From Rotaria sordida (lineage: Eukaryota > Rotifera > Eurotatoria > Philodinida > Philodinidae): a stretch of 64,000 nucleotides of DNA. Positions 50,201 through 63,944 of the stretch are shown here, piece by piece (within the stretch, counting starts at the first letter, position 1; every line of letters starts with the position of its first letter). The DNA is taken from assembly GCA_905250125.1 (NCBI GenBank), contig CAJNOL010000215.1, positions 62,001-126,000 on the forward strand, given 5' to 3'. Below the pieces are notes generated by a model. The model was not told the DNA's origin. It was given only the letters and a program-made list of their open reading frames with translations, and searched no databases. The position numbers were made by a program, and so were the translations under genes.

Positions 50201-52542
50201 TTATAAAATAATTTGATTCTTTGAACTTGATCCAATTTCTTTATGTGGTAATACAACAGCATTAAGAACAACAACTTCACCTGGAATTGATACATTATTT
50301 CCTTAAAAAATATAAAATTTATTCAAAAAAAAAAATAAAATGTTTCTTTTTTTTTCATTTTATTACCAATAACTGTAATAGATGGATGAAGTTTTCCATC
50401 TTGAAATAATGAATCTTGTTCGATTTTTGAAAATTGTTTATTTGGATCAGGATCTAATAAAAACATTTATATTTTTGTTTTTATTCTCTAATAAACTTCA
50501 TTAACTTACCATTTGGTGTACCTTCAACTCTACTCCATGGTCCAACAGTTGAATTCCATGCAATAATTGAATAAAGAACACAACAATGATCCTAAATGAA
50601 CAAATGTTTTGATTGATGAGAAATTTGAAAATAACAATAAATATTCATACTTGTAAAACACAACTGCCCAATATAATTGATTCTCTTACACGTACACCAT
50701 AACCAATTGTTACATCTTGACCAATTGATACATTTGGACCTAACTACAAAAAAAAAAAACTTTCGTAATCAAATCATTTGAATACAAGAAAAAAAATTTT
50801 TTTTTTCTTCTCACCACAGCTGATGGTGCAACACATGCTGTTGGATGAATAAATACATCACCAATCTATATTATAAAATATTTGTTTTTATTAAATTTAT
50901 TTAAAAAACAAAAAAATTTTCATACAATTGTTGGTCCTTTAGAATCGTTTTGTTTATATAAACGTTCGGGATGATACATTCGATAGAGTTCAAGATAATG
51001 TCGATTTGCATAAATTACTGAACTACAAAAAAAAAAAAAAACATCTCTTTTTTTGTTTAAGGATCAAAATAATTTACATGAATGTATTTACCTTGGATTT
51101 TTAATTGATGTCCAAAATTTATTTCCCATTGGAAATACATATAATTGACCAGTACCCTAAAGAATATTTTAAATAAAGAAAAAAGAATTGATTCTTTTTT
51201 TAAAATCATACTCCTAATTTTGAAAGAACATCTTTTTCTAAACGAATATTTTCACGAGAAAATCCCAAATCATAATTTGTAAATGCTGATGAAGAATCAC
51301 TAAATTAAAAAAAAAATTTGTTTTTTAAAATATTCAATGCATAAATTAAAACAAGCGGTTAATCGTTTGATAGTTTTCCGTTTCTTAAGTCTGAAGAATG
51401 CTATGAGAAAGCGTCTAGTTTTGCTTTTTTCATGGGACGAAAAAAAACAAAAAAAAAAAAAGGGGAAATACATGCAGAAAAAAAAGGTGAATGAAAACAA
51501 CATAAATAATTTACTGAGAAATAGGTATCGATTCACTAAAAAAAATTTAATCGATATATAATTCTTTTTTTGGTAAAATTAAACTTACTTATATAATTGT
51601 TGATTATTTCGATAAGTTTCAGATAATATTTGAAATATAAATTTAGTAAATACATAGACACCACAATTAATTGTTGTTGAAACAAATGTTGATGGTTTTT
51701 CGACATAATGTTTAACTTCATTAGTTTGTTTATCCCATGCTATACAACCATAATTTGTTGATTGTCTTTCAGTAGCCTGAAGAAAATTTTTCAAAAAACA
51801 AAAAATAAAAAAATGTTGATATCTTTCGAAAAATATTTGATCAATGACCCAAATGTATACTCATTAGTTCAAAAAACAACAAGTTTCATATTCTCCAAAA
51901 ATAAACTTTGAAAATATCATTATATGACTAACCTCGGTGCCTAAAATAGTAAAACCTTTTTCTCCAACATTCTCACGATGAAATTGAAGCATTTCGACTA
52001 ATGGTAAATCTGCACAAATATCACCATTAATTACAAAAAATACATCTTTATCCGATAAATTTGATTTAATTAAATCACGAAAATGATAAATACCACCACC
52101 AGTACCTAATGATGCATATTCTTGTAAATAACTATAAAAAAAAAATGAATTATTTATTTAAATACTATTATTAATCTTACCGAATTGATGTATTAAATGT
52201 TTGTTGTGCATTTGCTATAAAACGTGAAAGAGCTTCATTTGGTTGATAACATCCAATAAGAAGAATTTCACGTAATTCACGTAACTTTATTTATTCAAAT
52301 AAAGTCTATTTGTTGTTTTTGTTTTTAAATATTAAATAAAAATAAACTTACTTGAGCACATGATTCAATTAAATGATAAAGAATTGGATGACCAGCAATA
52401 GGAAATAATGGTTTTGGAATTTCTAATGATAATGGACGAAAACGAGTACCTAAATAAATTGAAATAGACAATCAAAGAAACAAATATAAAATTCAAATTT
52501 ACCTTTTTGAGGAGAACCAATTAGAATTATTGCTTTCAACAT
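50201..52542 (-). CDS. GMPPA: Mannose-1-phosphate guanylyltransferase regulatory subunit alpha, with an apparent 2-bp frameshift
   Basis: Thirteen exons: 52542-52503, 52449-52352, 52284-52181, 52131-51933, 51776-51589, 51299-51212, 51156-51092, 51022-50926, 50865-50815, 50743-50651, 50593-50510, 50453-50367 and 50301-50201. The N-terminus [20 protein letters not shown] is the nucleotidyltransferase signature. [19 protein letters not shown] and [19 protein letters not shown] follow, then a left-handed beta-helix region ([26 protein letters not shown]), and the end NQIIL matches human GMPPA. GMPPA binds GDP-mannose and restrains the catalytic GMPPB subunit in the cytosol. All phases agree except in exon 50593-50510. 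There the sequence carries one extra AC (plus strand ACACAC near 50577-50584) relative to the frame expected on both sides. It is an assembly error or a damaging allele; the expected product is about 430 residues. Confidence 0.93.
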
Positions 52543-55500
52543 GATTTTAAATAGATAAAAATCTTTAAATAAAAAACAAAAAATTAAAACTCAATTATTA
52601 AAAACCACATAATACGAAAATCATGAATATCACATAATAAAAATTTGTTTTAATGTTTCGGATGAAAGTAAATCATAATCATTTTTGAAAAAAAAAACCA
52701 CTTTATTTGACATTGAATGTTCAATGAGTCATAAAAAAATTTAGATATTTTCTAATTCAACAATTATCAACTAATTGATTTAATTTTAGTGAAAATTTTT
52801 TTTCTTCTTCGAAATTTATTTTATCGAATACTATTTATTTATAAAACACTTTACAGAGATGTCGCTAATTCTCTTTTATAATCAATAGTATTTATAGAAA
52901 TTTTGTAAAATTTTATTTCAAAAATTTTTCTAAATAAATCTTAAGATAAAATAAAAAATTTTCAAATTATTCTAATTATTAATATCTATCTACTGATTAA
53001 TTATTCATTCGTCTACACGTGAGTATGGTAGAGAAGAAAAAAAAAAAACGAATCAAGGAGTACATACTACTACTTACTTACTTCATGCCTACGTTTTAGT
53101 TATTCTATTTCAGAATTGATCTAATTTTGATTTTTTTGAAAAGAAAATCTTTATATTTCAATTTTCATATTTTATTTCTATTATACAAATAAATAATTAT
53201 GTTTAATATTAGAGTAAAATTTCATTTATGATTTCTATATTGTGTATATAGTAATATAATCATTTAACGACGAATCTAATTTATAAACTATGTAAGTTTT
53301 TTGATAATTCAATGATCATAATATTTTTTACCAATTTTTATTTTTTACTAAATAGAATCTTATATTGAAGATTAGATAATCTATAGATTATCTTTAACAT
53401 GGTTCAGACCTAATAGAAGGAAAGTTTATACATATGTTCTATAGTTTGAAATAATTAGATACAAAGCATTATATCCGAGTATTGAATTTTTTAGTACTGA
53501 TATAGAAGTTTTATAACCTATGAAGAATTTTTCATATGAGAAAAAAAAAAACAATAATTTACTCGAGATTTTTTGTTTGTTTTTAATAATTAGAAATTTA
53601 TTATTTATATTTATTTGCTTTTGTTTGAATATCTTAGTCTTTTAAATTGAATGAATATTTTCACATCATTATATATTGTTATTTTGATATTCTTTCAATA
53701 TATTAAATGAAAATGAATGATACACATATTTTGTTTTTTGATATGGTGTTAAACTTTTAATATATTGAATTTATAATGTCTAATTAAATTATCGGTTTTT
53801 TTTTTCTTCTATGAATAATGAAAAAATTACTTTTTATGAGTAAGACTATGAATTTGTATGGTTTAGAAATGAAAATATTTATAACAAAAAAAAAAAAATA
53901 ATATGAATTAGATATTCTATTTATTAAATATATTCAGAATGAAATATATTGAAAAAAATAAAACAAAAGATTTTCATTTGTCTCCTTTTCATACATAAGT
54001 TAGATTATAAGTCAAAGAAAAAAAAAATATTAGAATATTTCCATTTTTCAGTTTAATCAATCAGGCTGATTTTTTTTTCATTAATGATAAAGAAGCCTAT
54101 CGAATGTTTTCTTTCATATGCATAGCATAAACAAGAACTAGTAGTTTTGAAGTATGATTATTGTTGTCAGTAAAGCAAAGCAACTTATTGTTAAGTAAGA
54201 AAAAATACATCAGAGAATGTCTATATATGGGCCAGATGGTTTCAGTCCTATCTAATAATGATCTATAGATAATTTTCATTTCTTAATTGATATAATCATA
54301 AGAAGAAATCAAAACAAAATTAGTTAATGATATCACATATTGATACATATAGAGTAAAGAGTTTCGAAACAGTTAATATTAAGAATACTACTTTGTTTTT
54401 TGCAATTTAGATTTTTAGAAGTGAATTTAATGAATCAATTCCTAAAGGATTTTATTATATATTTGGATATTTGAATGTTTAAATTAATTGACCTGAAAAA
54501 GTTTACATCAATATGATATCCTTAATTAATTTTATTTTTGATTTTTTTTCTTATGATTGCCTTAGGTAAAATTATCTATGGATCATATCACATGACTTTT
54601 TTCTTACTAAACAATAAGTTCTATATCTTTATTGAAGAAAATAATTATACTTCAAAGTAGTATTTATTTATTTGTTTTTTGTTATTTGTATGAATACAAG
54701 AAATTTTAAACTAATCTCTTTATTGTATTATGGGAAAAAGAAAATTCAATTGATTTGATTGAACCGAAGTAGAGATATTTCTATTATTTATCATGTAGTT
54801 TTTTATGGTTTATTTCGAATATCATAAGATTTTCGTTAAAATAAACGATGTTTATAACATGCAAGTAAATGAGATTTTTAGTTTTTATTTTAAACTATTA
54901 TATTATTATAGGCATTTCAATCACAATTAACTGTTTTATATATCTGTCAAATTATATTAATAACGATATTCATCATTTGATAAATAATTCATTATGATTG
55001 TCAGCAGAGTATCGAATAGTTGACACAATAAATTTTGAGGTGTTATTGAATAGGAAAAAAAGAAATAGAATGTCTTCTTTTTTTTTTCATTATTATTAAC
55101 AATCTTCTTAATAATATTCTGTAGACTTTTATTTTTTTTTTTTTTTTTTTTGAAAAAATGTCTGTTTAATATTAAATACTATTCTGCATGATGTCACTTC
55201 CATTTTCTTTTCCTTCAAATATTCATGTGTCTCATTTATTTTTACATTTTAACGAATAAAAAAAGCTACATATAACATACGCATGCTTTTGTTCTAGTAT
55301 TTATTCTTTAAATAAGTATAAAGATGACAGAAAAATCCTCTAAAATCTATGGTAATAGTTCTTATGTTCGTTAAGCAGTTATGAATTTACTAAGAACTCA
55401 TTTACTTAATGAACATAAATTATCTTTTCTTCTTCTAATATACAATGACTACGTAAGATGAGAGATAATGGAAAAAAAAACAAACTTGATGCTCTACTTT

Positions 55501-56638
55501 TTCTTTTTTTAAGTTGTATGTTGAAAATACTATTACACCTGATTTACCAGAAATCTTTTTCTCTATTCAAATAATGATGTGAATCGTCTCAGAATGATAT
55601 TGAAGTCTAACAGTATGACTGGGATCACGTTCATTATCCGTGTTTTTTTACCAGATGATGACGACAAAGAAAAAAAAAAAGAAAAGAAAAGAAACCAACA
55701 GAAGAAAAAATTACGAGAAGAAGAAGGAACAAAGACACATTTACACACGCGTAAATGTGCGAATTGTGTCTATCCTTTGTATTTTTTTAGTTTGATAGTC
55801 TTGATACTTGAAGCATTTTTCTTTTGTAGGTTAAAGAATAAAGAAAAAAAGAAAAAAAAATGTAACGTACGCAACAAACGAACGTTCAGGTGTGCTTAAG
55901 ATAATAGTTAGAAGATAGTATTAACCATGCATAATAATATATTGTTTATATTCTATATGTCTTTTCTTTTTGTTTATTTCAGATACAATGACGTATATGT
56001 ATATGTCGATTAGGTTAAGAAAGAAAGGTTAAACGTGGCTATTTTCTTTTTCAACTATATTAAAATTTCTTTTTTTTTTCTCATCTTTATATTTTTATAT
56101 TGCCTCGAGTGTTTGCCATTTATTTATTCTTTTCTGTTCCTTTTTTTTTATATATGCTGAAGTACTATTTGACAAAAACAACAAATGTTTTCTTTTTTTC
56201 GATTTTTTTTTGTATTCGAGTCTTTTTTTTTTGTCTTTCGTTTTTACCTTCATCTTTGTATACACAGTAAAAGAAACAAGAAAAGAGAAATATCGACCGG
56301 CATGTACTTGACGCTTTTATTATATTAGTTTTGCACGTGTAGGATTAAATTTATTTTTTTATAGTTAAAAAAACGAAAAATTTATAAGTAGTATAACCTT
56401 TTTTTGTTTTGTTTCTAGATGATCTATTATCAAAGGCAATTATATTATGTCCTATGAAAGAAGAATTAAATAGATTAATAAACGAAAAAATAATTAAGAA
56501 AAATTTATTAAAAATTTATTAATTGATTGGTTTTTTTTAATTGGCTTTATATTAACATTTTTATTTCATCGATCATAAAACATTGAAACGTGCGTTAATA
56601 AAAACAATAAAGAAGGCAATGCGGCAGCCGTTGCCTTA
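52543..56638. other. AT-rich region upstream of the PAS gene
   Basis: Upstream DNA of both GMPPA (minus) and the PAS gene (plus). One foldback element (54100-54690) is present. A segment after a strong acceptor at 56419 could encode DLLSKAIILCPMKEELNRLI but ends in a stop and does not connect; it may be an exon of another transcript. A basic 106-residue frame at 55579-55899 is judged low-complexity noise. Confidence 0.5.
54100..54690. mobile_element. Foldback element upstream of the PAS gene
   Basis: AACTTATTGTTAAGTAAGAA near 54182 pairs with TTCTTACTAAACAATAAGTT near 54601. ATCTATAGATAATTTT pairs with AAAATTATCTATGGAT, and TTTTGAAGTATGATTATTG pairs with ATAATTATACTTCAAAG. Arms are about 180 bp, with a spacer of about 150 bp. 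Confidence 0.72.
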
Positions 56639-59600
56639 ATGTCTGATGGAAACCAATGTAAGGACATATTTAAATTTTTATCATTTCTATAAATGCTATT
56701 AAAAAAAAAACCAAAAATTTTGTTTTAGTTACCGCATCTGCATACGCACAGCAACATCAACAAAATAGATTACCATTTGAATCAATGGGCAATGTATTGC
56801 TCGATGCGATGCAGGGTATACTTATTTGTCTTGATAGTTATCATATTATTATTGGTGTATCAAAAACAGTCAAACGTTATTTTGGTTTTGAACAAGTTAG
56901 TTTCAATTAAGATAATAAAAGAAATTTTTTTTTTATTTTACTTTTTTCTTTTTCTTCTCTAGACAGATCTTGTTGGTTTATCAATATTATTACTTATTGA
57001 AGATAGTGAAAGAGATTCATTTTTAAAATTTCTTAATAGTCCATCACAACGTAAGTTCTATTCAATTGATTTCATGTATTATTGTCAAAATGAATGGGTT
57101 CTTTTACGAAGAAACAATATAAATGTAAACTATTTTATAATACCTTGAGATTTACTTCGAGCTATTCTATCTAAGGCTTTTCTGATATAACATTAAGGCT
57201 CAAATTTTAGTATCATGATTATGGATTATATTCGGGTTTTGTTTTGCTGACTAGTAATACAAAGATAAAAAAAAATACCGATAGTGTATTATAATGAAAA
57301 TGATGCGTGCATATACGATAACATGAGTATTTGATAAGAAAAAGTATAAAGTATAGAATGAGAAAATATTGATTCGAGATCAATATAAAGAAGATATTAG
57401 TCAAAATAATTCACATAGAAATGAAAAACTTAGTGAATGACATACATTAGGTTCAAAAAAAACAAACAAAAAAACCAGTTGGAATCAATTGAATTATTCT
57501 ATTTAATTTAGTAAAATAAAACAGCCGATAGAAGTTCATTAATTCACTTCTAGAATTTGATTGTTAAAAGGAAAAAGAATCCTGTCGGATCTAGACTCGA
57601 TAGGATTTGGAACCAACCCGAAAGATCCTACTGGAGACAAACAACTTTTTCTTACTTTCTCATTTTATAATCAACATATGATTATCTAAGAAAATATTTG
57701 AGCTACATATCCAATAACCACAATAAAAAACTCGAACAATATTTGTTGACGTTGATGTTATTAATTATGTAAAATTTTATATAGGTAGAAGTAAAGCTAA
57801 AGAATCCATATTTGAATTTTTCAGATTGAAAAACCAAAAATAAACATGTTGAACATACTCATTTAATGTTAATTTCTGACATGTCCTTAGTAATGAGCAT
57901 ATCATCTTCTTTCTTTTAACAGAACTTCAAAACTTCTACTTTTTCATGTAATTCTCATTTATATAGTAAAATATAAAAACTGATAAGTCTTGAGATACTC
58001 GGTACTAAGAGTGTAGAACTGAACAATTTGAGTTCTTGGTCACATTTCAGAATTTTTCGAATATTCAAGAATTATTTATTTCGATATAAAATTAATACTG
58101 TTTGGTAAGACATTTAAATTATGACAGACATAAAATGACTTTTTAGCTATTCTGATGTTTTTTGAGCTAATTTAATATCCGTTGCTGTAAAAGGTATGTA
58201 AAAATGTTTTTCCAGTGGATAGTCACGCTGCAATTTCAAATAACATCAACAACAAAATTTTATACTAAATTAAAGCGTATCGAAAACGGAATTCATCAAT
58301 ACTAAATAGTAATGTATTATGGCAATTTTTCAATTACGAATTAAGGACATTGCTAAAATTTTGTACCATATCAGTAGCGAAAAATTTTCTTTCACATGAA
58401 GTAGTTTAAACAAGTTCTCATTTAAAATAATTTCAAAAAGGTCAATGTTTGTTTTTAGAGTTGCTTCATCCAAATATATTGTATGTCATTTCTTCAGCTT
58501 TTATTTTATTTTATTTTTTGATTATTATTCCAATATTCTCAAGTTAAGCATCCAGTACTTTGTGATATTTATCATTTTAAATAAGATCTAGTTTGAATTA
58601 TCTCATGAAAGGAATTTTGTCTCTGTTGATATGATGTAAAATTTTAACAATTTTATCAATCAACATTGAAATATTTTCCTAATTCCTTACTATTTAGTAT
58701 TGATAAATTCGATTTGTCAAAGCGCTTTAGTTTAATATAAAATTACATTGTTTTTTTCTCTCGTAGAAATTTTAAAACAATCACGAGATACAATAATACA
58801 ACTTCTTCAAAGAATGTATTCTTCTCATAGAAACTATTCTTTCTGTCTCTTTTTTTTTTTTTTAATGAAAATATATCCATAATATTCTTCCATATCACTA
58901 TATTTGATGTATTCAATTTACAATACATTATGTATTAGAACTGAATATTCTATAGATTTCATTATGAAAAGTATCGTAATAAAGAAAATAATATAAATTT
59001 TTAATAAGATTAACAATAAGAGTTTATTTGAAAAGTAGTATAACGTTTCACGTAATTCTCTTTTATGAAATAAAGTAAAAAAAAAATGCAAAAGCATGGA
59101 ATGATTATGAAATAAGGAAGAATGTATATTAACATATGAAAAGGCTTTCTAAAATGAAAACAAAAAAAAAACTTAATCTAATAATTGAAAACGTTTGATT
59201 TCTCTCTAATAAAGATTAATGATGTAATTTTTACTTCATTCCAAAAATTATATTCGATTAAATCTTTTTAAAATTATTTAAATCTTAATCAAAGTATCGA
59301 AAATCATTGTCTGTCGTTCATTTTTTATAATTTTGTTCGAAAGTTCTCTTTTTTTACAAAGTAAAATAATTAAATATGGAATTAATTTTCATTTCTAATC
59401 AACACTATTGATCTTTCAAAAGCTAGTACACTGCATATGTATGTTGTTCATGCTAAATCATTCAGCAATGTCAGTAAGTACACATTAAAAGAGTTGAATC
59501 GTCTCGGAATGGAAAACGCCTGTGTGCATCGCCGATCCCGTAAGGGTTAACGTTAATTAGTTTTAATTTTTGATAAATTCTTCTTTGTCATTATAACTCT

Positions 59601-62600
59601 GGTTTTGTCTCTTGATTTCAAGAAGCATAGAACTATTCTAAAGGTTGAACTTTTTAGAACATTTAGTAAATTATCCTGTTTAGAAACAATTTTGATTTTA
59701 TGCTACAGAAGTCATTGATGTTATGGCATTTCCTTAATGTAATACAATAGTCCAGCCAGATTTAGCATTATCATATTAGGCAAATCAATGTTTTATCTAG
59801 AACAATGCCTATCCAAAGATTAAGTTGACTCTCCTAGATTTTGTCATTATTGTATCACATACTATGTGTCGGTGTTACGAAAAAAAAATAAGTTTTTATC
59901 CATCCGAAGGTTTAGATCGCTGCTCTTCCAGAAAAACAAAATCTGGATAAAATAGAATTGCAATTAAAAACAAGATTTCATGAAAAATCGAAACAAATTC
60001 TCCAAACGATATGAGAAGGACTTTCGAACAAAATTAAGAAATAAACAATCATTTTTGATACTTTGATTATATAATTTTCTAATTTCATACTGTGTATATT
60101 TCAAGTAACAGAAGCCAGATCGATCATCCATTATATTTGAAAACTATCTCATGTTTATTTTTATATTTTTCTTTATCTGAAAAAAAAACAAAAACAAAAT
60201 CAATATTCTTATATTTTAGCTAATGATATGCATTATGTTCGTATAATGACAAATAATACAAATGAATATCGTCAAGTTAAAATTCATCGAAAGAAAAAAT
60301 TAAATCATGATAATGCTAGTATGAATTTAAAATTTTATTTCATTTTTTTTTAATTTTATTCTCTTCAAAATTATTGTTTTTTTTTTTTTTTTTTTTAATA
60401 GATGTTCATTCAACTACAACACGACATAATTATTCAGTTGTTACAATGCTTATAATAACATCAGAAGATTCATCTTATATTGATATAACATTACATGATA
60501 TTCATAAACAAGAATTTTATACAAAAATGAATTTAATTGGTGAAATTATTTTTGAAGATCATCGTGGTGCTTTAATCACTGGTTATTTACCACATGAAAT
60601 ACTTTCACAATCAATATTTGATTTTGTTTATTATGAAGATCGTTTAGTTAAATTACATGCACTTTGGAAATGTACAATAGAAAAAAAAAAATTTTTTTTT
60701 TTATTTTCAATAAATTCTTGATTTTTATATTTTAGGTGTAACAACTGGTTCAAGTAAATTACAATGGCGTTTAAATGCACGTGATGGTTCATTAGTTTTT
60801 CTTCAAACTGAATATAAATTAATATCTGATCATCAAAATCATGATATAATCGTAGCTCGAAATGAAGTTTTAAAGTAATTAATGCTTTTGTTTTTTTTTT
60901 TTTTGAGAAACACGATCTAAAAGGAGTATTGAATTTTGCACCCCACTCTCCACTAGAGTTCATCGAGCTCGAATCTGAAACCGACGAGTTCTATTCCTTA
61001 TAAACATGGCAGACATCTTAGCAATCATTCATCACAATATATATTGATTAATTTTCTCTTTTATAATTCGTGTTTCATATTTTAATTCTTGAATGACTTG
61101 TACTAACAACTTTTTATTTTATTAGTCCAATACAAAGATCACAATTTGATGAATTACAAACAGCATGGAAACATCAATGTGCAGCTGATATTAAAGGAAA
61201 TAGTTCATCATTTAAATTTCGTAAATTAAATTTTCTTTTTTTTTTTTTGCAATAAAATTGTATTTTTATTTTTTTATTTTTGTTATTTTAGTTTCACCAA
61301 CGGATACAGATTCGTCATCAGCATCAAATGGTCAATGTCGTATATGTGTTCCTTCATTAAGTATGTGTTTTACAACAGATAAATTACAACCATTAAATTT
61401 ACAAGGAAATATATTTGGTGTATCAAAATTAACACGTCCACTAACAATACAAGATTATATACAAATATTAATGGATAATGATAAACATATGGATGGTGAA
61501 TTAGCAAATATGATTAATAATATTCAATCATTAACAGCATGTTATAGACGTTTAAATGATAAGACTAAATCACAAAGCAATGGTTCAGGTAGAATAGAAA
61601 TTTTATAAAAATATTCTCAAATTTGTTCTAATTATGTTTATTTTTTTGATAGACATAATAATGGATGAAAAAGTTCAATTAGAATCTTCACCATCATTAA
61701 CAGATATATCATCACGTCAAAAACATGATTCAGAATCAATTGTACGTGGTATACTTAGTAATTCAATACAATATAATCATGAAAAACAATCCGGTTTATA
61801 TTTAAAAGAAAACTTTTATTATTATTATAATTATGCTTTCTTTGAAGGTGATTCATCTTCAACACTTGTTAGACTTTTGAATGGTAATGGACATAGTTCA
61901 CAAAATGGAAATACAAGATCATCAACAGTTACATCACAATTTCAAATAAATCAATCCAAGGTTTGCAAACAAAAATAAAAATAAACAACAACAAATATAT
62001 TTAATAATTATTTTTTTATTTTATTAATTATATAGTCAAATTCAACTCCACTTAGTCCAGAAATTATACATCAACAAGATGTGGATTTTTTAAAAAAATA
62101 TAAAGCAGGTTCGTTTTGATGAATGAAAATTAGATTGTTAATGATTATAGTATGATTTCAAAACTGAGACTAATCTTCATCATGTCTGTCACGAGAAATT
62201 TATACGACAGTTTTAATTTACTCTATTTAATTGTGACTAATCAAAATTAAAATTCTTAATTTGATCTATTTTGAGTATCGAATGACAAATTTTTGATTTT
62301 ATAACTCTGCATGGATTGTTTCATTATATAGTTTTATCGAATAATAGAACTATTCGATGTGATTCATGATTTTTGAACTTCTATTTTTGATTTATATAGG
62401 AGACTTCTCGAATAGGATAAATTCAAAAGTTTTTGCATTTATAGAGAATAAAAGATTTTCGACTTGAAATTTCGTAAATCTCATGATTGTAAGACTAACC
62501 TTAAAGTATCAATCGAAATAATTGATTTATTTTTGAAATATTTAATGTTCAAAAACATTGATGAGATTTTAGAATCGAACAGCTAAATCAGGAAGTTTTG

Positions 62601-63944
62601 AATATTGTGAAAAAAAGCAACTATTTTCATTAAAACTTTGAGAATATTCTTACGAGGAAATATTTCCAGGTGTCTCGCTTTAATTTCCTTCGTTTATATA
62701 TCATTCGATAGAAGACCTCGAGCAGATAAAAAGCCTAAAACGATTCCAGCCAATGGTTTTTTCTTCGAGAGTTACGACCGGTTTTCTGATTTTCCCAGAG
62801 AAAACTAGCATAAAAAGAAAAATTCATAACCCCATTAAGGAAACTCATAGAGAGCCGAAATTTATTTTGGCGATAGTTTTAAAGATTCTCTATATACTCT
62901 AAAAGTTTTACAATTCTATCGCTCTCTTTTTCCGATTTATAAGGACATTTCTATAAAGTAAGAAAAGAGAGTGATAGAATTGTGAAACTTTCAGAGTATA
63001 TAGAGAATCCTTAAGACTATCACCGAAATAAATTTCGGCTCTCTATGAGTTTCCTTGATGGAATTATGAATTTTTCTTTTTATGCTAGTTTTCGCTGGGA
63101 AAATCAGAAAACTGGTCGTAACTTCTGAAGAAAAAGCTGCCGACCGCAATCCGTTAAGACTTTTTATCTACTCGAGGTTCCCTATTGAATGATATATAAA
63201 CGAACGAAATCAGAGCGAGACACTCAGGAATGCTTCCTCATTAGTGTCTCGAGATCGACTTATAGGCAAAATTTTAGATTCTAAATTCTTCTGCTAATAC
63301 TCTTTCTATGAAAAACTCTGTCGAGAGAATGTCTATAAGCCCAAAACTCTTTGAAGTTATTCTAGTCTAGAAGTTCTCTCTATTACAAAAATGATGATTC
63401 ACTTCGAATAGTTTCCTCAGAGATGGAATCGGCCTGAATAGACCAGCTCTGATCGAACGGTCGTCGATAGACTGATCAGTCTGAAATCTATACTGATACT
63501 AGGTTAATGAGTTGTCATACTATTTCATCTGTGGATAGTGTTTTCTGACATAGCCAGGTTTCAATAAAATTTCATTATACATCCTCTATGAGATACTCAG
63601 AGCCAAAAAACATTAATAAGATCCAGCGATAACAATCGATCGGTCGGTAATCAGTACTAATCGTATCACTGGTTTTCCTTGTAATTTCCATTGTTATATT
63701 CAAAGGCAAAAAGGATTGATTGAGATTCTTCTTAGTCAGATCATAATGAAGAAAAAAAATATTTCGAATTCAGAATATATACGAGAAATAATTTTCAAAA
63801 AAATTTTTTTTTTATGTTATTCATATAAATCGTTTGATTTTTTTAAATATATTTCTAGCCAAAGCCAAATTAGAATCTCAATTAGAATTAATCCGAAGAC
63901 AAGAAACAATTGATGCTAATCAAATAAATGATAAAGCAAAACGA
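56639..63944 (+). CDS. PAS-domain transcriptional regulator (AhR/NCOA-like), continues past the window
   Basis: Exons in consistent phase: 56639-56657, 56729-56895, 56963-57050, 60220-60318, 60402-60671, 60736-60874, 61126-61220, 61292-61588, 61653-61960, 62036-62108 and 63859-63944. PAS-A is LLDAMQGILICLDSYHIIIG then SKTVKRYFGFEQTDLVGLSI. PAS-B is EFYTKMNLIGEIIFEDHRGA then LITGYLPHEILSQSIFDFVY. Downstream is Ser/Asn-rich with an LVRLL (LxxLL) motif at 61865-61879 and a Lys/Glu helix at the end. This domain order fits bHLH-PAS proteins; resemblance is shared between AhR, CLOCK, Met and NCOA families and I cannot choose. No bHLH region was found before the first Met used here (MSDGNQFTASAYAQQ), so either upstream exons are missing or the bHLH is absent. 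A possible 54-bp intron near 61794-61847 keeps frame whether spliced or not. Confidence 0.78.
58250..58752. mobile_element. Foldback element in the PAS-gene 3.2-kb intron
   Basis: CATCAATACTAAATAGTAAT (near 58295) pairs with TTACTATTTAGTATTGATAA (near 58686), and CTAAAATTTTGTACCATATC pairs with GATATGATGTAAAATTTTA. Arms are about 150 bp (58250-58400, 58610-58752). Confidence 0.78.
60940..60990. repeat. Copy of the GAGTTCATCGA dispersed repeat
   Basis: CACTAGAGTTCATCGAGCTC followed by GAATCTGAAACCGACGAG in a PAS-gene intron resembles the elements at 22229 and 24600. Confidence 0.4.
62650..63243. mobile_element. Long near-palindrome in the PAS-gene last visible intron
   Basis: The left arm 62650-62937 and right arm 62957-63243 are about 285 bp each with only about 20 bp between them. 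GAAACTCATAGAGAGCCGAA in the left arm is complementary to TTCGGCTCTCTATGAGTTTC in the right arm, and AGAGAATCTTTAAAA-type differences are few. Once transcribed in the pre-mRNA this would fold into a long hairpin. Confidence 0.9.

Noticed and set aside
55579-55899. Lys-rich 106-residue frame that might have been the missing basic region of a bHLH
   Set aside because: It is a purine-rich low-complexity tract (runs of GAA/AAA) with no helix-loop-helix pattern and no splice link to the PAS exons.
56420-56521. Segment reading DLLSKAIILCPMKEELNRLI after a strong acceptor
   Set aside because: It ends in a stop in that phase, the other phases close early, and it does not match bHLH or PAS; kept only as a possible exon of an unknown transcript.
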